From Caldanaerobius polysaccharolyticus DSM 13641 (lineage in GTDB: Bacteria; Bacillota; Thermoanaerobacteria; Thermoanaerobacterales; Caldanaerobiaceae): a DNA stretch of 64,000 nt. The DNA is taken from the NCBI RefSeq assembly GCF_000427425.1, contig NZ_KE386495.1:1162320-1226319 (forward strand), given 5' to 3'. Position 1 is the first letter of the stretch; each line of letters begins with the position of its first letter. A program made the position numbers and the translations under genes. The notes beneath the pieces are model-generated. The model did not search any database. It was not told the DNA's origin and was given only the letters and a program-made list of their open reading frames with translations. Shown here one piece after another: positions 1 through 9,226 of this stretch.

Positions 1-149
1 CTGCAGTTGATGTGTTCACTTGTGGCAGTGAAGTCAATCCATGGGATGCATGTAACTTCCTTACCAACAAGCTTAATGCCAAGCATATGACTGCTACAGA
101 GGTTAAGCGAGGAATATTTGAACAGCCCGTAAAGGTTGCTAATTTATGA
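1..149 (+). CDS. speD: S-adenosylmethionine decarboxylase, C-terminal fragment (cut by window edge)
   Basis: Only the last 48 codons are inside the window, and reading is open from base 3. The peptide AVDVFTCG followed by NPWDAC and AKHMTATEVKRGIF matches the C-terminal part of bacterial SpeD, including the Cys of the FTCG motif that acts in catalysis. SpeD is a pyruvoyl enzyme that makes decarboxylated AdoMet for spermidine synthesis in the cytoplasm. The self-cleavage site lies upstream, outside the window. A hairpin terminator follows. A second, divergent SpeD-like protein is encoded by the prophage at 43865-44257. Confidence 0.8.
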   Translation, partial: AVDVFTCGSEVNPWDACNFLTNKLNAKHMTATEVKRGIFEQPVKVANL

Positions 150-188
150 GTAACCGGGTTTAATAATAGATCCAAAATTCTGAATATA

Positions 189-212
189 GTCGTGAAACTT
201 CACGACTTTTTT
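189..212 (+). terminator. Rho-independent terminator after speD
   Basis: GTCGTGAA and TTCACGAC form a short perfect hairpin followed directly by six T. It closes the speD transcription unit. It also argues that cheR does not start at the in-frame GTG at 192, which lies inside the hairpin. Confidence 0.8.
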
Positions 213-239
213 GTTACAAGCTTCAAAGGGGAAATTGGT

Positions 240-1004
240 TTGTTATATGAGGAATTTATAAAACAGGTGTTTAAGATGACGGGGATAGACCTGTCTGCAT
301 ATAAGGAAAACCAGATGAAACGCAGAATAAGTACTCTTATGTTTCGCCATGATCTAAGCGAATACAGCGATTATTTAAGATTTATCAAGGAAAGCAAAGT
401 GGCTTACGATGAGTTTATAGACTATATCACTATAAACGTCTCAGAATTTTTTAGAAATCCTCAGCAATGGAATGTATTGGAAAAAGATATAATCCCGCTT
501 TTGATAAAGAAGGATTTTATCAGAGTATGGAGTGCGGCTTGTTCCAATGGGGAAGAGCCGTATTCCATCTCTATGCTTTTAAGAAAACATGTGGATCCTA
601 AAAGATTCCGTATAATCGCCTCTGATATAGATGAAAATGCATTAAAAAAAGCGCAGGCTGGCATATATGCACCTAAAAGCCTTGAGAATGTACCTACGGA
701 ATTCATGAAATATTTTGAAGTAAAAGGGGAATGTTACACAGTTAAAGACGAAATAAAACAAAATGTCTCCTTTTTAAAGCATGACCTTGTACTGGACGAG
801 TACCTTAGCGGCATAGATTTACTTGTGTGCAGAAACGTGATAATTTACTTCAACGAGGACATAAAGGAAAAGGTATTTTATAGGTTGTCAAAAGCGCTAA
901 ACAAGGGAGGTATATTGTTTTTAGGCAGCACAGAACAGATCTTTATGCCTAGGCGATTTGGACTAGAACAATATCGACCGTTTTTTTATAAAAAGGTTGA
1001 ATAA
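240..1004 (+). CDS. cheR: CheR-type chemotaxis protein methyltransferase
   Basis: CheR uses S-adenosylmethionine to methylate glutamates of chemoreceptors, acting at the membrane face of the receptor array. The N-terminal helical domain (YEEFIKQVFKMTGIDLSAYK) and the methyltransferase core (WSAACSNGEEPYSISMLL, then ASDIDENAL, then LLVCRNVIIYF) are all typical. At about 254 residues it is of normal length. The TTG at 240 is preferred: an AAAGGGG ribosome site precedes it, family homology begins there, and the upstream GTG sits in the speD terminator. No other chemotaxis genes are adjacent, so it is a stand-alone copy. Transcription is convergent with the next gene. Confidence 0.9.
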   Translation: MLYEEFIKQVFKMTGIDLSAYKENQMKRRISTLMFRHDLSEYSDYLRFIKESKVAYDEFIDYITINVSEFFRNPQQWNVLEKDIIPLLIKKDFIRVWSAACSNGEEPYSISMLLRKHVDPKRFRIIASDIDENALKKAQAGIYAPKSLENVPTEFMKYFEVKGECYTVKDEIKQNVSFLKHDLVLDEYLSGIDLLVCRNVIIYFNEDIKEKVFYRLSKALNKGGILFLGSTEQIFMPRRFGLEQYRPFFYKKVE

Positions 1005-1024
1005 AACCAAGTTTTATTCAACCT
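994..1024 (-). terminator. Terminator hairpin between cheR and the DUF6106-like gene
   Basis: A perfect 13-bp stem (AGGTTGAATAAAA with its complement) with a 5-nt loop covers the ends of both convergent genes. On the minus strand it is followed by TTTTTAT, so it best terminates the leftward gene. On the plus strand the T run is five bases away. Confidence 0.7.
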
Positions 1025-1544
1025 GAACGTTTTTTGGGTTGTACATTTTTAAAAGCTTTAGCAGCTGGTCGCTGGGTTCAAACACAAGGAAGCTGCGCTT
1101 GCTGTTATGATTGAATATACCGTAATACAGCCTGTCGGTATTGGTGTATGCTCTATATACCTTATAGCTGTTTATGTTGTGAGATATTCTCTTGTAAGAT
1201 TCACTGTTTACCGGTGCTATTATCTCAAATTCCTTTACATTGGTAGATAATATGGGAACCCTTTTGCTGTTCATGATTACCTTGGCTATATCAATATCAC
1301 CATTAGTAAAGGTATATTCGTATTCAACCTTCTGGTTGTTTCGCAGGACGTATAACCCATATGTTATTGCACCAGTTAAGACCGTCCCGATAATACTGGC
1401 AATGCTCAAACGGGCAAAAATGCTAAATAAGAAGTTTAAAGACATTAGCCCGAATACAATCATGAAAAAGTAAGATATGTAGTATATGAGGTTGTTTACC
1501 GCCATGTTTTTCTTTTTGACGACTTCTTCATGAAAGTTATCCAT
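1014..1544 (-). CDS. Two-pass membrane protein, DUF6106-like
   Basis: A 176-residue protein with no enzymatic motif that I recognise. Two hydrophobic segments (about residues 18-42 and 46-68) are followed by a soluble C-terminal domain of about 105 residues rich in beta-type sequence. This layout fits the small Firmicute DUF6106 family, of unknown function, and the assignment is from memory of the family pattern. An AGGAG-type ribosome site precedes the ATG. It has its own promoter (1575-1604) and is a single-gene unit between two rightward genes. Confidence 0.7.
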   Translation of the reverse strand: MDNFHEEVVKKKNMAVNNLIYYISYFFMIVFGLMSLNFLFSIFARLSIASIIGTVLTGAITYGLYVLRNNQKVEYEYTFTNGDIDIAKVIMNSKRVPILSTNVKEFEIIAPVNSESYKRISHNINSYKVYRAYTNTDRLYYGIFNHNSKRSFLVFEPSDQLLKLLKMYNPKNVQVE

Positions 1545-1574
1545 TAGGACTAGCTCCTTTCTTTTTTTACTATT

Positions 1575-1604
1575 ATTATACCATACCTATCGTTCAAAGG
1601 CCAA
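1575..1604 (-). promoter_or_regulatory. Probable promoter of the DUF6106-like gene
   Basis: On the minus strand TATAAT is preceded by TGG, giving an extended -10. A weak TTGGCC stands 18 bp upstream. The distance to the gene start (about 30 bp) is right for a leftward promoter. Confidence 0.5.
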
Positions 1605-1646
1605 ACCTTTTCTTAGAATCTCTTCGCACCGTTGAGCATAAGCCGA

Positions 1647-1675
1647 TTGACTTAAACGCATAGTAGGTATATAAT
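1647..1675 (+). promoter_or_regulatory. Sigma-A type promoter for the adenosyltransferase gene
   Basis: TTGACT, a 17-bp spacer and TATAAT precede the 1718 start by about 40 bp. I saw no cobalamin riboswitch in this short leader. Confidence 0.8.
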
Positions 1676-1717
1676 CAAATTCAGACAGTTTGTTCAAAAC
1701 GATTTCACATTTGGGTG

Positions 1718-2683
1718 ATGGAGATGAAAATTTACACAAGAACAGGTGATGATGGCACAACATCAATCAGGGGCAATGTCAGATTGTCCAAGGATAGCGG
1801 GACAATAGAGCTGTTAGGTTCCATGGATGAAGCCAGTTGTGCCCTAGGGATAGCCAAGTTATACGCTCCTGATAGAGTTGCAGACATTATACAAGACGTT
1901 CAAAAGGAAATACAGAATATATGTTCAGGTGTAGCTGGTTTCGATACAAAGCCTCTTTGGGAAAAAATCCAGTATATAGAAGATATTATAGATCGGTTTC
2001 AGTCTGAGATACCTTTACAAAATGGTTTTATAATTCCTGGCAAGACATTAGGGTCAGCTTATATGGATTTTGCCAGGGCAGTGGTCAGAAGGGCAGAGAG
2101 AAAAGCTGTGGCAGCAAAGGCAGACGGAGTGCAGCCTGAAATGTTAAAATATTTAAACAGATTGTCTGATTTGCTTTACGTGTTAGCTCGGTACATTGAT
2201 TGCGTTTACGGTGGAAAAAGCGCCCATGAATATAATAAAGAAGGGGGAAGAGAGATTTTTTTGAATCTTGAGATTGCGTTGAAACTCATAATGATTTCAC
2301 AGGCTTTGGCAAAGGAAATGGGTATTCCTATTGTATCAGCGGTAGCCGACGAGGCGGGAAATCTGTTGGCATTACAGCGCATGGATGGCGCGTTAGTGGC
2401 TAGCATTGGGATTGCGATTGACAAAGCTTATACGGCCTCTACTCTTAGAATGCCCACAGATGAAATCGGCAATTTGGCTCAACCAGATGGTCCGCTTTAC
2501 GGCATTAACACCACTAATAACCAGAGGATTGTCACTTTTGCAGGAGGTTATCCGCTGAAGTACAACGGTACAGTTGTAGGCGGTATAGGTATTAGCGGTG
2601 GGACTTCCCAGCAGGATTTGCAGATAGCGAAGGCTGTGGCTTTATCTTATGAAGAGTTGATAAAAGTCGGCGATAGAAAATAA
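1718..2683 (+). CDS. PduO-type ATP:cob(I)alamin adenosyltransferase fused to a GlcG/HbpS domain
   Basis: The N-terminal half (about residues 1-165) is a PduO-type adenosyltransferase, which transfers adenosyl from ATP to cob(I)alamin to make coenzyme B12. Marks are YTRTGDDGTT, SMDEASCALG, ARAVVRRAER and LNRLSDLLYVLARY. The C-terminal half (about 185-320) is a GlcG/HbpS-type domain (VSAVADEAGNLLALQRMDGA, GGIGISGG), known in other proteins to bind haem or corrinoid. This two-domain layout is that of full-length PduO. The start is one of several close codons (GTG 1715, ATG 1718, ATG 1724). It could serve the adenosylcobalamin-dependent ribonucleotide reductase of the prophage, but that link is inference. 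Confidence 0.88.
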   Translation: MEMKIYTRTGDDGTTSIRGNVRLSKDSGTIELLGSMDEASCALGIAKLYAPDRVADIIQDVQKEIQNICSGVAGFDTKPLWEKIQYIEDIIDRFQSEIPLQNGFIIPGKTLGSAYMDFARAVVRRAERKAVAAKADGVQPEMLKYLNRLSDLLYVLARYIDCVYGGKSAHEYNKEGGREIFLNLEIALKLIMISQALAKEMGIPIVSAVADEAGNLLALQRMDGALVASIGIAIDKAYTASTLRMPTDEIGNLAQPDGPLYGINTTNNQRIVTFAGGYPLKYNGTVVGGIGISGGTSQQDLQIAKAVALSYEELIKVGDRK

Positions 2684-2689
2684 AGGATA

Positions 2690-2731
2690 AAATAAAGGAT
2701 GTCGCAGACAGTCGGCATCCTTTATTTTTTT
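2690..2731. terminator. Bidirectional terminator between convergent genes
   Basis: AAATAAAGGATG with a short extension pairs with its complement around a loop near 2705-2711, with A and T runs on the two sides. It serves the adenosyltransferase gene from the left and overlaps the last codons of the transporter gene from the right. Confidence 0.8.
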
Positions 2732-4560
2732 AACTTGAAAGGCACAACGCTGATAACTACGTCGTATTTCAGGTGAAAATAGGTACGCAAGTACAGGCCG
2801 GTTTGATTGTGCAAAAGCCTGTGCCATAGTTTTTTTGGCTCAAACTCAGGAATTAGCACAGTTATAAAATCATGGGGACCAATGTGATTTCGCATATGAG
2901 CTATATAGTTTGCTAATGGTCTTAGAATGGTGCGGAATGGAGAATATATTATTTTTAACTCTATTCCTGTATTCCATTGTTCCCATTTTTTTCGTATTTC
3001 CTCTATATCCTCTTTGTTGATGCTTATATAGAGTACCGTGATGTCTGAAGAAATCATCCTGGCGTATGCCAAAGTTTTTTCTACCATGCGGTTAACACCA
3101 GAAATGGGCATTATAACATAATTCTTTCCCAAAGGGATGTCTTTTGCTTTGCCGTAATGTTCTTTTGGAAGCCTTAGTTGTTCTCGTATATCGCTGTAGT
3201 GTCTGTAGATTTTTCTATATACGATTATCAACAACGGTATAAAGAGGACCACCAGCCATGCACCGTAAATAAATTTGGTAATGCCTATGATAACTACTAT
3301 TATAGCCGTTGTTACCGCTCCAATGGCGTTGACGACTGCCCTTATGTGCCAGTTGGTACCTTTTTCGCGTTTCCAATGTATAACCATTCCAGACTGAGAA
3401 ATAGTGAATGAGATAAAAACACCTAAAGCGTACAATGCAATAAGGTGTTCGGTGTTTCCTCTAAAAGCGTATATAAACAGAGCAGATACAACGCTCAACA
3501 AAACAATACCGCCAGAGTACGCTAAGCGCTCTCCGCGAGCTGCGAGGTATCTAGGCATGTAATTGTCTTTGGCCAGCAGTGCCAGCAAGGGGGGCAAACC
3601 ATTAAAAGACGTATTAGCTGCCAGATAGAGGATTAACATCGTAGCTATCTGTATATAATAGTACATCCATCCACGCCCAAAAATCATGGAGGCCAGCTGA
3701 GAGAGCATGGTCTGGCCAGACTGCGGAAGCAAATGATAGTGTACTGTTAAAAACGAAATACCGCCGAACATAAAACCGAGGATAAGAGCCATCAAAAATG
3801 TAGTTTTTCTAGCGTTTTCTACTTCGGGAGGTCTGAACATAGTTACACCATTGGATATGGCCTCTACTCCTGTCATTGAGCTACAACCGCTGGCAAAAGC
3901 CCTCAGTATGACAAATAATGCACCGGCATCAAAAGAAAATCTAAGAGATTCTGGCGGTATGATAGGTTGATGCCCTGTTAATGCAAGAATTACTCCTGTT
4001 ATTATGAGTATGATTATACCTGCTACGAACCCGTACGTAGGAAAAACAAATACTGTAGATGATTCGCGGATGCCGCGCAGGTTAATGAGCATAAGCACCC
4101 CGAATAGCACGAATAAATCAATCAACAGATGATATGGCTTTAAAAAAGGGAATGCCGATGTTATAGCGTCTGTCCCTGAGGATATGCTAACTGCCACAGT
4201 CAGAGTGTAGTCAATAAACAGGGAGGCAGCTGCAATCAGCGCCATTGTTTCATTTAAATTGTTTTTTGCTACCGAGTAAGAACCGCCGCCGCCCGGATTA
4301 GCTCTTACCACTTGCGAGTAAGAGATACTCACGATAGCTAGCAATATTAAGATAGCCAAGGATATAGGCAATGCAAAGCCGTATAATGTAAGCCCTGCAT
4401 ATGTCAATATTACTATGATCTGCTCGGGTCCGTATGCCACTGATGATAGGGCATCTGATGAAAAAATTGCAAGAGCTTTCCACACGGGTATTTTTTCTTT
4501 TGACAGCTTTTTGTTTGGTAAAGGCTCCCCGATCAAGATGTTTTTTATAACTCTAAACAT
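2722..4560 (-). CDS. APC-family permease of the KimA/YdaO type (probable potassium or amino-acid importer)
   Basis: The 612-residue protein has about 12 hydrophobic segments over residues 25-460 and a cytoplasmic C-terminal domain of about 150 residues. The start (IGEPLPNKKLSKEKIPVWKA, then LSSVAYGPEQ), the glycine stretch NPGGGGSYSVAK and the SSMTGVEAISNG motif match the KimA/YdaO group of the APC superfamily. In Bacillus subtilis this is a high-affinity potassium importer; other members carry amino acids. In some Firmicutes such genes sit under a c-di-AMP riboswitch, but I could not recognise one in the roughly 240 bases upstream. The gene has its own consensus promoter. Confidence 0.85.
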   Translation of the reverse strand: MFRVIKNILIGEPLPNKKLSKEKIPVWKALAIFSSDALSSVAYGPEQIIVILTYAGLTLYGFALPISLAILILLAIVSISYSQVVRANPGGGGSYSVAKNNLNETMALIAAASLFIDYTLTVAVSISSGTDAITSAFPFLKPYHLLIDLFVLFGVLMLINLRGIRESSTVFVFPTYGFVAGIIILIITGVILALTGHQPIIPPESLRFSFDAGALFVILRAFASGCSSMTGVEAISNGVTMFRPPEVENARKTTFLMALILGFMFGGISFLTVHYHLLPQSGQTMLSQLASMIFGRGWMYYYIQIATMLILYLAANTSFNGLPPLLALLAKDNYMPRYLAARGERLAYSGGIVLLSVVSALFIYAFRGNTEHLIALYALGVFISFTISQSGMVIHWKREKGTNWHIRAVVNAIGAVTTAIIVVIIGITKFIYGAWLVVLFIPLLIIVYRKIYRHYSDIREQLRLPKEHYGKAKDIPLGKNYVIMPISGVNRMVEKTLAYARMISSDITVLYISINKEDIEEIRKKWEQWNTGIELKIIYSPFRTILRPLANYIAHMRNHIGPHDFITVLIPEFEPKKLWHRLLHNQTGLYLRTYFHLKYDVVISVVPFKLKK

Positions 4561-4630
4561 ATTTTCCTTCCCCTTTTTAATTTTAAAGCTTCTGTAAACT
4601 TTTATAACATATCAACTATGCATAGAAGAT

Positions 4631-4659
4631 AGTATAATATCCCTTTAAAATTGTGTCAA
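4631..4659 (-). promoter_or_regulatory. Promoter of the KimA/YdaO-like gene
   Basis: On the minus strand TTGACA, a 17-bp spacer and TATACT form a near-perfect vegetative promoter about 70 bp upstream of the transporter start. Confidence 0.85.
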
Positions 4660-4803
4660 GACTGACTTTGCACTGCCTTGTTATTTTAATTTTGCTCGAC
4701 AGAGCACAATATTATAAGGGCTTTTATACTTTATGCTTAGATGATATAATAAAATGAAGGCAAAATTCTCAGAAATCAAGTAATATATGGTGGGAGGCTA
4801 TAT

Positions 4804-5793
4804 ATGGAAAACACTTTGGATATGGAGAAGATTAAAGATAGCATTAACCGCGTAAGAGATATAAATGAAGAGTATCATCGAAAAACAGGGATTAGGAAGA
4901 AGTATGTCACATACACCTTTGGTTGCCAAATGAATCAACACGATTCAGAGGTACTAAGGGGTATGTTGGAGGATATGGGATATGAAGAGACAGAAAATGT
5001 AGATGACGCTGACGTCATCCTTTTTAACACGTGCGCTGTGAGAGAACACGCCGAGGTGAGGGCGTTTAGCAGGGTATCTCAACTGAAAGAGCTGAAACGT
5101 CGCAAACCTGATGTAATTGTGGGGATGTGCGGCTGTGTAGTTCAGGAAAAAGGCGCAGTTAACGCGATAAAAGAGAATTTTCCGTTTATTGACCTGGTTT
5201 TTGGAACCCATAATATCCATGAATTCCCATACCTTTTGCTGCAAGCCATACAGTCCGATGATCCTGTAATACAAGTATGGGATGAAAATGGACAAATAGT
5301 AGAAAATCTTCCGGTAAAACGCATCGATAGGGTAAGAGCTTTCGTAAATGTGACCTATGGATGCAATAACTTTTGCACCTATTGTATAGTACCGTATGTA
5401 AGAGGCAGGGAACGAAGCAGGAGACCCGCGGATATAATTAGGGAGGTAAAAGAGCTGGCTGATCAGGGAATAAAAGAGGTAAATCTTTTGGGACAAAATG
5501 TAAATTCTTATGGAAGAGGCCTTGAAGAAAAAGTGACTTTTGCGGATTTGCTGAGGATGGTCAACGAGGTAGAAGGTATTGAGAGGATAAGGTTCACCAC
5601 ATCCCATCCCAAAGACTTGACAGATGACTTAATATACGCCATGAGGGATTGCGAAAAGGTCTGTGAGCACCTTCATCTGCCTTTTCAGGCAGGTAGCAAC
5701 CGTATTTTAAAGGCTATGAACAGGATGTATACCAGGGAAAGGTATTTAGAAGGCGTTATGCTGCAAATAAGGCGCTGTACGCAGCTGTTTTAG
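4804..5793 (+). pseudogene. miaB: MiaB tRNA methylthiotransferase, truncated at the C-terminus
   Basis: MiaB is a radical-SAM enzyme that adds a methylthio group at C2 of i6A37 in tRNA. The N-terminal domain is intact ([30 protein letters not shown]), and so is the radical-SAM cluster motif CNNFCTYC at about residue 190. Homology stops at about residue 317 (YTRERYLE). Eleven or twelve unrelated codons and a stop follow, because the reading frame has entered mutL sequence. The rest of the SAM barrel and the C-terminal TRAM domain, roughly 120 residues, are missing, so the product is probably inactive. The ATG follows a TGGGAGG ribosome site. Confidence 0.9.
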
Positions 5794-6698
5794 AGGCGTA
5801 CAAGCAGTATATCACCACAGGCACCTATCCAGTGGTGATATTGAACGTAGAGGTAGAGCCAGAGATGATAGATGTCAATGTCCATCCTAATAAATTAGAA
5901 ATAAAATTCAGCGATGAACACGCTGTATACAGTGCTGTGTACAATGCTTTAACCAAGGCGTTAAACCCCACTCCCACTTTTACCGGTAATGTCGGCTTTA
6001 ATACAAGAAGTGGAATTTTCCCTATTGCGATAGCTGAGGCGAATGTGGATGGTAAGGTGAACAATAGCGCTAGTGAATACGAAAGCCACAGTATAGACAT
6101 GATTTTTGACAGTGTAGAGATCTGTAATGATTATGACATTAAATATTTAGGACAGTACATGTCTACTTATTTGCTGGCCGTAAAAGATGGTGAATTGTAC
6201 ATTATAGACCAACACGCTGCCCACGAAAGGATATTGTACGAGAAGTATGTTAGAGAGTTTAAAAGCGGTAACATAAAGACTCAAAGGCTTTTGATTCCTA
6301 CTATTTTGGAGTTAAAGGATGACGAAAAAAGTACGGTAATGGAGAATTTGGATTTATTTAATACATTAGGTTATGAAATAGAAGACTTTGGAGAAAAAAC
6401 AATAGCTATAAGGTCTGTACCTATATTTTTTGATCAACCCAAGGCACGTCTGTTTGTTGAGGAGTGTATAGCTTATTTATCGGATAAAAGTAATAGGACG
6501 TCTGTAGAAGAGATGCTTTTTAAAAAGGCGTGTAAAGCGGCTGTAAAAGCTAAAGACACGTTAACAGAGGAGGAAGCTATAGAGCTTATAAAATCACTGT
6601 TTAGCTGTGAAAATCCCTATAATTGTCCTCATGGACGGCCGACCATTATAAAGTTTACAAAATACGATCTTGAAAAGATGTTTAAGAGGGTCGTATAG
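5754..6698 (+). pseudogene. mutL: MutL mismatch-repair protein, C-terminal part only
   Basis: From codon CGT at 5754 the frame reads [17 protein letters not shown], then DVNVHPNKLEIKFSD, which is the end of the MutL transducer domain. The dimerisation/endonuclease domain is complete: DQHAAHERILYEKY is the metal-binding nuclease motif, and CPHGRPT near the end belongs to the same zinc/endonuclease site. The N-terminal GHKL ATPase region (about 290 residues) is absent and no ribosome site or start precedes the fragment. The first usable start codon is a GTG near 5832. Without the ATPase half the protein cannot act in normal mismatch repair. It ends 10 bp before miaA. Confidence 0.9.
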
Positions 6699-6708
6699 GA
6701 GGTAGCAC

Positions 6709-7650
6709 ATGATTCCACTTATAGTAATAGTAGGGCCGACAGCGGTGGGAAAAACAGAGGTATCGATTGATTTAGCTTTAAAAATTAACGGCGAAATAGT
6801 ATCTGCGGATTCTATGCAGGTTTATAAGTACATGGATATAGGAACAGCTAAACCTTCTCTTCAGGAGCGAAAAAGAGTTCCTCATTTTATGATTGATGTA
6901 GTAACGCCGGATCAAGAGTTTAGCGTGGCTGTGTATAAAAAGATGGCTACAAAGATAATAGAGGAAATATATAAAAGAAACCACATGCCCATTGTGGTAG
7001 GAGGTACAGGGCTGTACGTCAATTCTATTGTAAACGTCATGGATTTTTCGTCAACCGCAGATTGGAAACTGCGCCAGCAACTTAAAGAACAGGCGAAGAT
7101 GTATGGAAACGAGTACTTGTACGAGAAGTTAAAGAAAGTAGATCCCATAACTTACAAGAGAATTCATCCCAATGATATAAGGAGGATAATAAGGGCGTTA
7201 GAAGTATATAAACTTACAGGTAAGCCTATATCTTATTACCAGGAAATCACTCAAAACAGGCCTAATCCCGAATACAATGCCCTTATGATAGGTTTAACAA
7301 TGGACAGACAAAAGTTATACAAGAGAATAGAGGAAAGAGTGGATAAAATGATAAAAGACGGTCTCATAGAGGAAATAAAATGGCTTTGCGATAACGGCTA
7401 TAAAAACAATATGATAGCGATGCAAGGGCTGGGATATAAGGAGATTATAAGATATTTGGAGGGACAATGTACACTGGAAGAGGCGATAGAGATATTGAAG
7501 AGGGATACCCGCAGATATGCCAAAAGGCAACTTACGTGGTTTAGAAAGGATAAGAGGATTCACTGGTTTTATGTGGATCAATTCTCTTGTAAAGAAGAAA
7601 TAACGAAAAATATTTTAGAATTAGTTGCAGAAAAATACAATTTGAGATAG
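6709..7650 (+). CDS. miaA: tRNA dimethylallyltransferase MiaA
   Basis: MiaA transfers the dimethylallyl group of DMAPP to N6 of A37 in tRNAs reading UNN codons. The P-loop GPTAVGKTEV lies at residues 8-17, followed by SADSMQVYKYMDIGTAKPS, VVGGTGLYV and the C-terminal RRYAKRQLTWFR, all standard. Length (313 residues) is normal. An AGGAGG site precedes the ATG. Its product would be the substrate of MiaB, which is truncated upstream, so tRNA here would be expected to stop at i6A. Confidence 0.96.
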   Translation: MIPLIVIVGPTAVGKTEVSIDLALKINGEIVSADSMQVYKYMDIGTAKPSLQERKRVPHFMIDVVTPDQEFSVAVYKKMATKIIEEIYKRNHMPIVVGGTGLYVNSIVNVMDFSSTADWKLRQQLKEQAKMYGNEYLYEKLKKVDPITYKRIHPNDIRRIIRALEVYKLTGKPISYYQEITQNRPNPEYNALMIGLTMDRQKLYKRIEERVDKMIKDGLIEEIKWLCDNGYKNNMIAMQGLGYKEIIRYLEGQCTLEEAIEILKRDTRRYAKRQLTWFRKDKRIHWFYVDQFSCKEEITKNILELVAEKYNLR

Positions 7651-7705
7651 AATATATGATATACGCAAATATTATGGTTATAAAAAGGAATTGGGGGTTT
7701 GCTAA

Positions 7706-7963
7706 ATGAATAATATAAAACAGGCTATAAATTTACAGGATGTATTTCTAAATCAGGTAAGGAAAGAACACATACCGGTAACTATCTATCTCATAAGTGG
7801 TTATCAATTGAGGGGAACTGTAAAGGGATTTGATAATTTCACTATTATACTGGAGAATGACGCGAAACAGCAGCAATTGATATATAAGCACGCGATTTCT
7901 ACGATATCTCCTTCCAAAAACGTCGTGTTTTCCAGTAGTGAAAAAGCTGAGAAGAGTGAGTGA
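7706..7963 (+). CDS. hfq: RNA chaperone Hfq
   Basis: Hfq forms a hexameric ring that binds U-rich ends of small RNAs and A-rich mRNA leaders. The Sm1 part ([37 protein letters not shown]) and the Sm2 part ([10 protein letters not shown]) are complete. Length is 85 residues, with a short charged tail. The miaA-hfq order is common in Firmicutes. Confidence 0.97.
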   Translation: MNNIKQAINLQDVFLNQVRKEHIPVTIYLISGYQLRGTVKGFDNFTIILENDAKQQQLIYKHAISTISPSKNVVFSSSEKAEKSE

Positions 7964-7964
7964 A

Positions 7965-8768
7965 ATGCCTTACAGGCGAATAGGAATAGTCGGTTGTGGC
8001 AATATGGGTATTGCCATGTTATCGGCGTTTGTGGAATCAAAGAAGGTTTCTAATGAGCATATTTCGGTATACGATATATCTGAAGAAAAATTAACAAAAG
8101 TAAAAGATGAATACAGAGTAAATGTTGCAGCAAGTATTCGCAAATTGGTTAAGTCTTCTGATATATTGATCATAGCGGTGAAGCCTGACGCTATTGATGT
8201 GGTATTAGATGAAATAGCAGATGAGTTTGATAAAAACAAAATTTTGATTTCAATAGTAGCGGGGAGAAGTATAAAGTACATAAAGGGATTTGTCAAAGAC
8301 GATGCCAAAATAGTGCGCTTAATGCCCAATACACCTGCGCTGATCGGAGAAGGTGTTATTGCGATGACCACAAGTGGTCCGATCAGCGATGAAGAGCTGG
8401 AATACGTCAGCGATTTGTTAAACACATTGGGCCTAGTTGTAAAAGTGGATGAAAAGTATATGGATGCTATTACGGGTATAAGCGGGAGCAGCCCTGCATA
8501 CGTATTTATGTTTATAGAAGCCTTGGCGGATGCGGGTGTTTACGCAGGGTTGCCAAGGGATATGTCGTATAAAATAGCTGCTCAAGCTGTCATGGGCTCA
8601 GCAGCATTGATTTTAAAGACAGGCAAGCATCCTGGGGTATTAAAAGATATGGTGTGTTCTCCGGCAGGTACTACTATTGAAGCAGTAAGGCAACTGGAGA
8701 TGAAAGGTTTTAGGTCAGCTGTAATTGAAGCTGTTATATCCTGTGTAGAAAAATCCAAGTCATTGTAG
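7965..8768 (+). CDS. proC: Pyrroline-5-carboxylate reductase
   Basis: ProC reduces pyrroline-5-carboxylate to proline with NAD(P)H. The Rossmann start RIGIVGCGNMG, the VKP motif, RLMPNTPALIGEG, GSSPAYVFMFIEALADAGV and the C-terminal SPAGTTIEA are all present. Length is 267 residues from ATG 7965; an in-frame GTG at 7956, overlapping the end of hfq, is an alternative start. It lies directly behind hfq and is probably cotranscribed. Confidence 0.95.
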   Translation: MPYRRIGIVGCGNMGIAMLSAFVESKKVSNEHISVYDISEEKLTKVKDEYRVNVAASIRKLVKSSDILIIAVKPDAIDVVLDEIADEFDKNKILISIVAGRSIKYIKGFVKDDAKIVRLMPNTPALIGEGVIAMTTSGPISDEELEYVSDLLNTLGLVVKVDEKYMDAITGISGSSPAYVFMFIEALADAGVYAGLPRDMSYKIAAQAVMGSAALILKTGKHPGVLKDMVCSPAGTTIEAVRQLEMKGFRSAVIEAVISCVEKSKSL

Positions 8769-8784
8769 TAAAAGGTGATGGCAC

Positions 8785-9222
8785 TTGAAGCGAGTTACGA
8801 TATACACGGACGGTGCATGTAGTGGCAACCCAGGCCCTGGCGCTTGGGCTGCCATATTGATTTACAACGGATACAAAAAGGAGATCATGGGACGTGAAGA
8901 TTTTACTACAAATAACAGAATGGAGCTAAAAGCAGCTATTGAAGCGTTAAAATCGCTAAAAGAATCCTGTTACGTGACGATATACAGCGATAGCAGTTAC
9001 CTTGTAAATGCCTTTAATAATAAGTGGATAGATAATTGGCAAAAGAAAAACTGGATGAAATCAAATAAGCAACCTGTTGAAAATAAAGACTTGTGGATAG
9101 AGCTTTTGAGCTTGTGCTCAAAGCATAGCGTTAAATGGGTTAAAGTAAAAGGCCATGCGGACAATGAATATAACAATAGGTGTGATGAACTAGCGACCAA
9201 TGCGATAAGAAAATTGAAATAA
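8785..9222 (+). CDS. rnhA: Ribonuclease HI
   Basis: It cleaves the RNA strand of RNA:DNA hybrids. The four acidic sites are visible: D in IYTDGACSGNPGPG, E in RMELKAAIEAL, D in IYSDSSYLV and D in RCDELATNA. Length (145 residues) is normal. The start is a TTG behind AAAGGTGATGG. It is the last host gene of the operon before the tRNA gene in which the phage integrated. Confidence 0.95.
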   Translation: MKRVTIYTDGACSGNPGPGAWAAILIYNGYKKEIMGREDFTTNNRMELKAAIEALKSLKESCYVTIYSDSSYLVNAFNNKWIDNWQKKNWMKSNKQPVENKDLWIELLSLCSKHSVKWVKVKGHADNEYNNRCDELATNAIRKLK

Positions 9223-9226
9223 CATC

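Noticed and set aside
192..239. Upstream GTG start for cheR at 192
   Set aside because: It lies inside the speD terminator hairpin. The TTG at 240 has a ribosome site and matches where homology starts.
4561..4803. c-di-AMP (ydaO-type) riboswitch before the KimA/YdaO-like gene
   Set aside because: The leader between promoter and start is only about 70 bp and shows none of the conserved core.
4954..5607. 217-codon leftward frame opposite miaB
   Set aside because: It is the antisense shadow of well-conserved MiaB coding sequence.
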